Positions 57,668-64,000 of a stretch of DNA of 64,000 nucleotides are shown here, in pieces. The stretch is taken from contig NZ_QKYV01000001.1 of assembly GCF_003253545.1 (NCBI RefSeq), forward strand, positions 454,574-518,573. The letters are read 5' to 3'. The translations under genes were made by a program, and so were the position numbers. The first letter of the stretch is position 1; each line of letters begins with the position of its first letter. The notes beneath the pieces are model-generated. The model saw only the letters and a list, made by a program, of their open reading frames with translations. It did not search any database and was not told the DNA's origin. The stretch is from Mesonia algae. Lineage in GTDB: Bacteria > Bacteroidota > Bacteroidia > Flavobacteriales > Flavobacteriaceae.

Positions 57668-60361
57668 TTAGAGTTTATAAGATAGTTTAAATAAAATTGT
57701 TCTAGGCTGAATAAAAATATTGGTGTCACTTACCAAAAATTGATTAAAAGAGTTTTCGTTTTTGTAATGAACGTCAAATAAGTTATCTACATCAATCTCA
57801 AAACCCCACGGACTGTCTTCTTTATTATAATATAAAGAAAGATTACCTATATCAAAACGGTTAATTTGATTGGTATTTAAATTTTCATAATAATTGTAGG
57901 TATAATCTGCCGAAAAGATAAAATCATTTAAAAAATCCCAATCTAAAACGGCATACGGGTTAATTTGCGTAAACTTATTTTCTAAACGATTAGATTTAAA
58001 ACTACTTAATCGTTGTTCCCAACCTATTTCTAAATTAGGCCAATTTTTAAACCGCGTTTCTGCTTTTAGCGTGTAACCGTAATTATTAGATTGGTAGTCA
58101 TTAACCTCATCGTTTACCAATCTACTATAATCGGCTAGACTTAAATTTCCGCGAAGCGTAAATTTATATTTAGAGATTTGCTTAGCAAAAGACCCCATAA
58201 AAGAATAATTATTTTCTGGTAAGCTGGTATAAATAGATGTATTCACTTGGTCTATTCCTTCTATTTGGGTAATATTTCTAATCGATTTTTCTCGTTTGGT
58301 ATAACTTAGATTAGCATTGAGAAAAATACCTTTATACATATTAAATTGATGATAACGCAATGAAGCCGAATGATACAATTGGTTTTCTAGATTTTCATTA
58401 CCGCGATATAATTGATTAAAACTTACTAAGCGTAAACGATTAGCATATTGCTGTACATTAGAAAAACTTGTTTTTAAACCATAGTCTAATTCTATTTTTT
58501 CTGCGGAAGAAAGCTCATATTCTATATTTAATTCGGGTAACCAAGCACTTTTTTGCTTATTGGCAATTTCATCAGTAAACTGGTTCACATTCCAAACATA
58601 AGAATGATACATCACCCCAGGTTTAAAAATAAAATCGCCTGCTTTTACTTTATATTGAAAACCTGCATACATATCGGTTAACCGAAAACGGGTATCATTA
58701 TTAAATCCGTTGGCTTGGAAACTGTTAAAACGACCGTCTTGTAATTGTTGCCTATCTACACTCGCAAAACTTTGATTAAGATAAGTTAAACCCACTCTTG
58801 GATAAATATGGTTAAAATTATTAAGCACCCAATAATGTTTAAGGTCTAAGGTAGCTTGGTGCTTTTTGGTAGCGTTGTTTTGCAATAAATTAAAAAAATC
58901 TCCTTCTTCTTGAAATGGAATTAAATTACTGAATACTGGTTGGTTAAACAACCAATTATTATCATTTTGCTGGTCGCTATAGGTATAGTTAGCGATTAAA
59001 GTTGACGTATGCTCATAAGAAAACTGCTTGTTGTAACGCACTTCTTGATTTACCGAAACATTTTTTGGCTGCTCATTAATTTGCGTAAGTGTAGTATCTT
59101 CTGCTGTAAAAGAGTTGAGATTTTGAGAAGCATCACCATTAGAGGTTTTAATAAAAGCCTCGTAAGCCAAATCGTTATCGCTATTAGGTTGATAGCGCAG
59201 TTTGAGTTTATTTAAGGTGAAAAACACCTTATTGTGGGTTTGTGTTTCTCTATTTTCATCTACAGCAGCATCGGTAAGGTATGTGATGTTATTGGTTGTA
59301 CGCGTATCGGTTTTTCCTTTATTTACAATAGAAAAAGCCTCTAAACGCAACGCATTGCTTAATTGCTGAGAAATGCTTCCTGCACCAAAATCATTTTTTT
59401 GGTAGGTAAAATCCTCTTGATTAAGAAATTGTGCAAAATCGCTGTTATAAATACTTCCAAAAGAAGTAGAACCGTCCATCATAGCCGCATAACCACCTTC
59501 AAAATTAATGTAGTCTTGCATGGTAAACGACTTTTTACCTATGTTATTAACATCTCCTATCACATTGACAGCCGTTTTTGGGCTGTAGTAAAATAAGGTA
59601 GGATGAAATAAAAAGCGCTCTTTAATGCCGCCACCAACTTCTATGTCGCCAAAAACAAACTCTTTTTTACCATCTTTAAGTTTTATGTTAAGTGCCATTT
59701 GGTCGCTATCGCTTAAACCTTTTAAAAAACTTACTTCACTGTAGTTGTCTAAAGCTTCTACTTCATCTACCGCATCTGCAGGAATGTTGTTTACTGCCAG
59801 TTTGGTATCTCCTGTAAAAAAGGTTTTTCCCTCTACCATGAGTTTGGTCACCTTTTTCCCATTTACAGTGACATTACCTTCTCGATCTACTTCTACGCCA
59901 GGCAGTTTTTTTAAAACTTCTCTTAATTTTCGTTCTTCTCCAGTTTTAAACTGGTCTGTACGGTAAGTAATGGTATCTTCTTTTACGATCACCGCCATTT
60001 CTTGTTTAATGATGACTTGCTCTAGGCTCTCTGTACTTTTTTCTAAAGTGTAGTTTTTTTCTTGGTTGGTGGCAAGTTGCAGTGTGTCTGTTTGTTTAGA
60101 AAACCCCATATGGGTAATCTCTATTTGATACTTAACACCTTGCTCCAAATTGAGTTTATAGCGCCCTTGGTTATCGGTAATGGCAAAGGTAATGTCTTGG
60201 TTTTCTGCTAAAGGGGAAGCAATAAGGTTGGTGTAAGGTATAGGGTTTTGGGTACTGTCTATAACCGTCCCTTTTAATTGAACTTGTTGTGCGAATAATG
60301 AAGAAAACCCTGTTAAAAATAACAGGGTTAAAAATAATTTATTTAAATAAATTTTCTTAAT
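57668..60361 (-). CDS. Outer-membrane receptor (carboxypeptidase-like regulatory domain, TonB-type barrel), probable ATT start
   Basis: 897 aa if started at the ATT at 60361, which gives IKKIYLNKLFLTLLFLTGFS as a perfect signal peptide ending LFAQQ; the first ATG/GTG/TTG codon is a TTG at 60148, which would delete the signal peptide and the CarboxypepD_reg beta-sandwich (about 25-110). The plug region contains GEERKLREVLKKLPGVEVDREGNVTVNGKKV; a 22-strand-like barrel follows, ending in LFKLSYKL. The ATT overlaps the stop of the GLPGLI gene, so reinitiation is likely. A ligand is not evident. Confidence 0.82.
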   Translation of the reverse strand: MKKIYLNKLFLTLLFLTGFSSLFAQQVQLKGTVIDSTQNPIPYTNLIASPLAENQDITFAITDNQGRYKLNLEQGVKYQIEITHMGFSKQTDTLQLATNQEKNYTLEKSTESLEQVIIKQEMAVIVKEDTITYRTDQFKTGEERKLREVLKKLPGVEVDREGNVTVNGKKVTKLMVEGKTFFTGDTKLAVNNIPADAVDEVEALDNYSEVSFLKGLSDSDQMALNIKLKDGKKEFVFGDIEVGGGIKERFLFHPTLFYYSPKTAVNVIGDVNNIGKKSFTMQDYINFEGGYAAMMDGSTSFGSIYNSDFAQFLNQEDFTYQKNDFGAGSISQQLSNALRLEAFSIVNKGKTDTRTTNNITYLTDAAVDENRETQTHNKVFFTLNKLKLRYQPNSDNDLAYEAFIKTSNGDASQNLNSFTAEDTTLTQINEQPKNVSVNQEVRYNKQFSYEHTSTLIANYTYSDQQNDNNWLFNQPVFSNLIPFQEEGDFFNLLQNNATKKHQATLDLKHYWVLNNFNHIYPRVGLTYLNQSFASVDRQQLQDGRFNSFQANGFNNDTRFRLTDMYAGFQYKVKAGDFIFKPGVMYHSYVWNVNQFTDEIANKQKSAWLPELNIEYELSSAEKIELDYGLKTSFSNVQQYANRLRLVSFNQLYRGNENLENQLYHSASLRYHQFNMYKGIFLNANLSYTKREKSIRNITQIEGIDQVNTSIYTSLPENNYSFMGSFAKQISKYKFTLRGNLSLADYSRLVNDEVNDYQSNNYGYTLKAETRFKNWPNLEIGWEQRLSSFKSNRLENKFTQINPYAVLDWDFLNDFIFSADYTYNYYENLNTNQINRFDIGNLSLYYNKEDSPWGFEIDVDNLFDVHYKNENSFNQFLVSDTNIFIQPRTILFKLSYKL

Positions 60362-61112
60362 TTGGATTAAAATTAGAGTTCATTTTAGCAAAAATTTCAT
60401 TTAATTCCTCCTCAGAAATTACTTTATTTGTTTCCTTTGGAGCTTTTTGTACAGATTTATTTACTTCTTCAATAGATTTTAATAAAAAAGTGTATTTTAA
60501 ACCCTTTTTAGATTTCTCCTCTGCAATAATTTCTGTTATTAAGCCTGGCAAACCATTAAACATTACAGGTCCATAATTATAGGGTAAATCTTTACAATAC
60601 CAAGCTTCAAGTGAAATTAATGTATTATTCTTATTTAATGTTCCATTAGCTTTAAAAACAGTTAGCCCATTGACGACTTTACTTTGATTTGTTAATTTCC
60701 AATTAAAATTATTAAACGGGTATAAAACCAAAGCTTCAACGCCTCCAGCTTCAATTTTTTTATAAAATTCATTACATTCTCCTGAAGTAAAAATTTTGGC
60801 CTCTGCATTAATTGTCGACAGAATACCCAATCCAAAACTTAATCCCTCATTTTTGTTTACTGTAAGAGATTCTTTAGGTTCAAATACAGCATTGGTTGAA
60901 TTAAACAAAATTGTATAATCTAAACTTTCAGCATTATTAATCATTGTTTTGATTAACATATTATACTTCATTGCATCCCTATTGCTTTTATCTTTATATA
61001 AATTTTGCAACTTTTCTTTATCAAATTTGACATGATAAGTTGCATTAAAAGTAGTTTGAGCAAAAGAGAATTTAACAACTAAGCTGAAAAGGAATAAAAT
61101 CAAATATCTCAT
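60357..61112 (-). CDS. GLPGLI family protein
   Basis: 251 aa. Signal peptide MRYLILFLFSLVVKFSFAQ, then a beta-rich domain with the family signature in PVMFNGLPGLITEI near residue 195 and the preceding EAWYCKDLPYNYGP. GLPGLI (Porph_ging) proteins are periplasmic or surface proteins of Bacteroidota encoded beside TonB-type receptors; their biochemical role is unknown. Its TAA overlaps the receptor's probable ATT start. The secreted Cys peptide lies 30 bases upstream. Confidence 0.9.
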   Translation of the reverse strand: MRYLILFLFSLVVKFSFAQTTFNATYHVKFDKEKLQNLYKDKSNRDAMKYNMLIKTMINNAESLDYTILFNSTNAVFEPKESLTVNKNEGLSFGLGILSTINAEAKIFTSGECNEFYKKIEAGGVEALVLYPFNNFNWKLTNQSKVVNGLTVFKANGTLNKNNTLISLEAWYCKDLPYNYGPVMFNGLPGLITEIIAEEKSKKGLKYTFLLKSIEEVNKSVQKAPKETNKVISEEELNEIFAKMNSNFNPN

Positions 61113-61142
61113 TTTTTGAAATATGTTAAATTAAGATTTAAG

Positions 61143-61358
61143 TTATAATCCTGTACATATTCTATAAGCTGTATCTGTCATTGCCCAGTATTGATAATCA
61201 GAGCATCCTCCTTCACGCTCAGCACAAAAATCTGAAGCTGCATTCCAAGCAAATTCTGCACAATTATTATTTGTGTCTGGCAACTTCTTGGCATTGGCAT
61301 CTAAACTGGTGAACGAAAACGCTGTAAACAATACAGCAACTGTTAGTAATTTTTTCAT
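61143..61358 (-). CDS. Small secreted Cys-containing peptide
   Basis: 71 aa from the ATG at 61358 (a further ATG at 61364 adds two residues). Signal peptide about 1-24 (LLTVAVLFTAFSFTSLDANA) then a mature part of about 47 residues with four Cys (in NNNCAEF, DFCAERE, GGCSDYQ and RICTGL), spaced for two disulfides. The sequence is aromatic- and Ala-rich with no match known to me. It sits between two GLPGLI genes and two receptors, so it may be cargo or a ligand of that system. A hairpin covers the start. Confidence 0.7.
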   Translation of the reverse strand: MKKLLTVAVLFTAFSFTSLDANAKKLPDTNNNCAEFAWNAASDFCAEREGGCSDYQYWAMTDTAYRICTGL

Positions 61359-61380
61359 AATCATAAAGGTTTTATGATTA
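61358..61380 (-). promoter_or_regulatory. Perfect 10-bp hairpin at the start of the Cys-peptide gene
   Basis: TAATCATAAA and TTTATGATTA flank a 3-base loop. In the mRNA the downstream arm contains the upstream in-frame ATG and ends next to the second ATG, so it could mask initiation or serve as an operator. Confidence 0.5.
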
Positions 61381-61496
61381 ATAATATCCGAATATCAAAA
61401 AAAAAACGGTTTAACAAAGGAAAAATTACATTTTAACGGTTTTTGATGTGGTTTAATCGTTTTTTAGATTCTTGAAATTACCAAAAATTTAAAACT

Positions 61497-62240
61497 CTAA
61501 TTATCAATAAATTTTTTGTTCAATCTCGAAATCAGGTCTTCATATTCTTTTTGCGTCATTGCTTTAGAGTCATCTATTCTTTCTATTTTTAGATCGTCGC
61601 ATTGTTCAATATTTTTAGCTGTCACAACAGCTCCTTTTAAATGAACTTCTGCTATTAAACCAGGTAAACCCATAAAAATATCTGGCCCTGACTGCAATGA
61701 AATAGATGGAATAAACCAAGCTTCTACTTCTAACTCTTCATTTGTTACAGGATAATAATATTTGCCTACAGCTTTTCTAGCATCAAAGCCCAAAATCTTT
61801 TTACTGTCTTGCTTTATCATCCAATTAAAGTCATAATAATCTCTTTTTACCGTAAAATTTTGACTTACCAGATTTTTAACAAAAACAATTTCTCTAACTT
61901 TATGATTAGAGTGTACTTTTGTATTAAAAGATGTAAATTGTTTCACCGCTTTGTAGTAAAGCGATTCCATTCGTGAATCACTTTCTATTATTAAGGTTTC
62001 CTCAGCTTCAAAATACGAATTTTCTTTATTGCTAAAAAGTGTATAATTTACATCTTTTGAACGGTCAGCAATTTTTTTGATAAAGTGCTTGGAGCTCTCA
62101 TTTAAGCTATCTATAGGGCGACGTAATCTTATTTCAGAAATTCCGTAAGTTATTTTAAAAGAAGTCTGTGCATTTAAGTTTAGATGAAAAAACCAAAAAG
62201 AATTACAAAGTGCTACTTTTAAAAAATTATATGACATCAT
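61497..62240 (-). CDS. GLPGLI family protein, second copy
   Basis: 247 aa. A hydrophobic N terminus ending in FHLNLNAQ acts as signal peptide. The signature lies in PDIFMGLPGLIAEVHL near residue 195, preceded by VEAWFIPSISLQSGP, parallel to the other GLPGLI protein; the C terminus ends with MTQKEYEDLISRLNKKF. It starts 20 bases after the receptor stop at 62261, so receptor and GLPGLI form a pair. Confidence 0.88.
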   Translation of the reverse strand: MMSYNFLKVALCNSFWFFHLNLNAQTSFKITYGISEIRLRRPIDSLNESSKHFIKKIADRSKDVNYTLFSNKENSYFEAEETLIIESDSRMESLYYKAVKQFTSFNTKVHSNHKVREIVFVKNLVSQNFTVKRDYYDFNWMIKQDSKKILGFDARKAVGKYYYPVTNEELEVEAWFIPSISLQSGPDIFMGLPGLIAEVHLKGAVVTAKNIEQCDDLKIERIDDSKAMTQKEYEDLISRLNKKFIDN

Positions 62241-62260
62241 ATTTCTGTGTTGATCAATTT

Positions 62261-64000
62261 TTACAAGCGTTCACGTTCTTGATTATTAATAGTACGTTGA
62301 TTGTCTTTGAGTCTAAAATTCCCAAAGTTGTATTTAAAACCTATACGGATATACCTATTTTCTGGTTGAGCAAAAAAGCCATTATCTTGATTAAGGTAAG
62401 TTGAATTTAGCTGCGTAGCATAACTATTAAAAGCATCGGCTAGGTGTAGAGAGAGTTCTGCGCGATTGTTCCAAATGGTTTTACGCACCCCTAAAGAAAG
62501 GTTAAGCATATCGTCTAATTGATATGATCCTTGAAGTAGAGAAGAAATGTATAAAAAAGTAACATCTCCTGTAAATGTTCCATCTTTAGAAAGCGTAAGT
62601 CCGTTATACAAAGACAGGTAAAAACCATTAATATCATTGGTTACCTCAGCATTATTACTTTCAAGCGCAACAAACGTTTCTTCTTCATGAAAACCTGAAA
62701 AAACAACTTGAGCATACCACCAATTTTTTAATGAGCGACCATGTAAAAAATCAATCCCGTAAGATTTACTTTCTAACATATTAGCTTGAACACTTCGTAA
62801 AAATTGATTTTCATTATTTTGAAAAACTAATTGAGCGACATTTTCTCCGTTATCACGGAAATAAAAATCAAAAGAGTATGCGTCTTTATAAGTATAGTTA
62901 AGATTAAAACTATTACTTAAAGCTGCGTTTAAATTAGGATTCCCTGCCTGATAGCTATTCTCATTAATATAATATCTAAAAGGATTTAAGCTGGTATAAC
63001 TAGGCCGAGCAATTTTTCTTCCGTAATCAAAACTAAAGTTATGATTTTCTGTTGCTTGATATGAAATAAATAAAGAGGGAAAAAAATTGGTATAATTTCT
63101 ATTTGTTTCTTGGTTTAAAGCAACTGAGTTTCCTTCTCTGTAAGTGTTTTCAATTCGCAACCCAGCTTTTGCCTTCCATTTACTCCAATCTTTACTTATT
63201 GAAGTATAAACAGCGCTTATTGCTTCATTATAAGTAAACTTATCGGCTAAATTATTATTATTATGAAAAGTCTCTGCAAGGGTATGTACGTCAAAAAAGA
63301 ATAAACTACTCGTGGAGTTTACGAAAGCATATTTTGCTCCTGCTAAAAACTCATAGGTGTCAAATACTGTTTCAAAATCGGCTTGACCCGCATAGATATT
63401 TATTTTTTGATACCCTTCTGATGAAAAACTGTTTTCAGTTAAAAGTAAATTTTCTTTATTAAAATATTGAGTGAACAGTTGCTGATCATTATTTTGTTCA
63501 AAATAAGTAGCATGAGCATTAAAACTTAATTGGGTGTTTTCTTTCTCAAAATTATGTGAAAAAGTGAGGTCTACTGCAGCATTAAAAAGGTCATTTTGTA
63601 ACTGACTGTTGGTTGTAAAAGTAGAATCTAATACTTTATTATTGTCAAAAATTCTTGTTATTCCACTATTATCTAAATCCTTTTTAGGGGTTAACGAGCT
63701 TGTTCCGTTAAGGCTAATTTTATTTTTCTCATTAAATTGATAATCTAATACAAGATTAATATTGTGCTGTTGCTCCTGTGTAGTTTTATTAAAATCTGTA
63801 TCCCAATATTGAAATACTTCTTTATTATTTAAAAAATTGATATAGCTTTCATCTTCTTTAAAATGTTTGGCTTTTGTAAAGCTATAATTAGCAAACAAAT
63901 TGAGTTTTTCATTTTTATAGAAGTGACTCGTTCCTAAGTTATATTTAGGAAAGATTGCTTGAGTATAATTTCCGTTAAGGCTTGCTTTGTAACCTGGAGT
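62261..64000 (-). CDS. Outer-membrane receptor, C-terminal part (partial at window edge)
   Basis: The minus-strand frame is open to the window end, so the true start lies outside; 579 codons are visible. They encode a beta-barrel with aromatic/alternating strands (FSFDYGRKIARPSYTSLNPF, NPNLNAALSNSFNLNYTY) of the OMP_b-brl_3 type, ending RIGFKYNFGNFRLKDNQRTI with a basic tail. This is the barrel of a TonB-type receptor like the one at 57668-60361. GLPGLI follows after 20 bases. Confidence 0.85.
   Translation of the reverse strand, partial: TPGYKASLNGNYTQAIFPKYNLGTSHFYKNEKLNLFANYSFTKAKHFKEDESYINFLNNKEVFQYWDTDFNKTTQEQQHNINLVLDYQFNEKNKISLNGTSSLTPKKDLDNSGITRIFDNNKVLDSTFTTNSQLQNDLFNAAVDLTFSHNFEKENTQLSFNAHATYFEQNNDQQLFTQYFNKENLLLTENSFSSEGYQKINIYAGQADFETVFDTYEFLAGAKYAFVNSTSSLFFFDVHTLAETFHNNNNLADKFTYNEAISAVYTSISKDWSKWKAKAGLRIENTYREGNSVALNQETNRNYTNFFPSLFISYQATENHNFSFDYGRKIARPSYTSLNPFRYYINENSYQAGNPNLNAALSNSFNLNYTYKDAYSFDFYFRDNGENVAQLVFQNNENQFLRSVQANMLESKSYGIDFLHGRSLKNWWYAQVVFSGFHEEETFVALESNNAEVTNDINGFYLSLYNGLTLSKDGTFTGDVTFLYISSLLQGSYQLDDMLNLSLGVRKTIWNNRAELSLHLADAFNSYATQLNSTYLNQDNGFFAQPENRYIRIGFKYNFGNFRLKDNQRTINNQERERL

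Noticed and set aside
1-64000. CRISPR array, prophage or complete insertion sequence
   Set aside because: I saw no regularly spaced direct repeats, no transposase or integrase genes and no phage structural genes. The three intergenic repeats are dispersed and not regularly spaced.

Overview
The window is chromosomal DNA of a low-GC member of the Bacteroidota, most likely Flavobacteriaceae (marine Gramella/Mesonia/Salegentibacter-like; genus not resolvable here). The evidence is a type IX secretion substrate, the gliding lipoprotein GldH, GLPGLI proteins next to carboxypeptidase-like/TonB-type outer-membrane receptors, a RicT-type PSP1 protein, a zinc-less ribosomal protein L32, and many TAnnTTTG -7 promoter elements typical of the phylum. 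I see no prophage, complete insertion sequence, CRISPR array or rRNA.

Layout. 1-3.3 kb: tail of a PolB-type exonuclease gene facing a secreted M4 metalloprotease with a T9SS sorting tail. 3.8-6.3 kb: fused dipeptide-type ABC ATPase and a sterol-desaturase-like hydroxylase. 12.7-6.3 kb (minus): a tight run ricT-gldH-PBP1A-scoA-scoB-PH-domain-GNAT. 13-17 kb: metallo-beta-lactamase-fold protein, trhO, recA. 17.2-19.6 kb: lipoprotein, ECF sigma factor and an anti-sigma factor that appears to span both membranes (Dma architecture). 19.7-24.8 kb: plsC, trpS, an outer-membrane protein gene broken by TGA TGA, dprA, an HU/SPOR protein, a thioesterase. 25-28.9 kb: an operon of QEGLA metallopeptidase, ATP-grasp ligase and AstE/AspA-like amidohydrolase. 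28.9-34 kb: MATE and EamA transporters, a VWA/AAA ATPase pair. 34-40.6 kb: 2OG oxygenase, queD behind a 31-aa membrane-peptide ORF, lpxH, recJ, several small proteins. 40.6-47.9 kb: rsmI, tdk-alr, mscL, asd, a Gre-like protein, mtgA, an FAD oxidoreductase. 48-57.4 kb: the fatty-acid block pdxA/YceD/rpmF/fabH/accB/accC, ribE, tRNA-Ile2, mce, rbfA, a LolC-like permease, dusB. 57.6-64 kb (minus): two outer-membrane receptors flanking two GLPGLI genes and a small Cys-containing secreted peptide.

Signals beyond single genes: (a) the palindrome CGCTTCCGCGGAAGCG or clear derivatives recur inside at least seven unrelated genes, usually read as Ala-Ser-Ala-Glu but in recJ in another frame, so the conservation is at DNA level; (b) three copies of an 80-100 bp intergenic repeat with conserved ends and a variable centre; (c) several start codons differ from a simple longest-ORF reading, including a probable ATT start of the 57.7-60.4 kb receptor; (d) small genes of 30-54 codons. 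Housekeeping genes dominate; the Dma-type sigma system, the QEGLA/ATP-grasp operon and the GLPGLI/receptor/peptide cluster are the most interesting.
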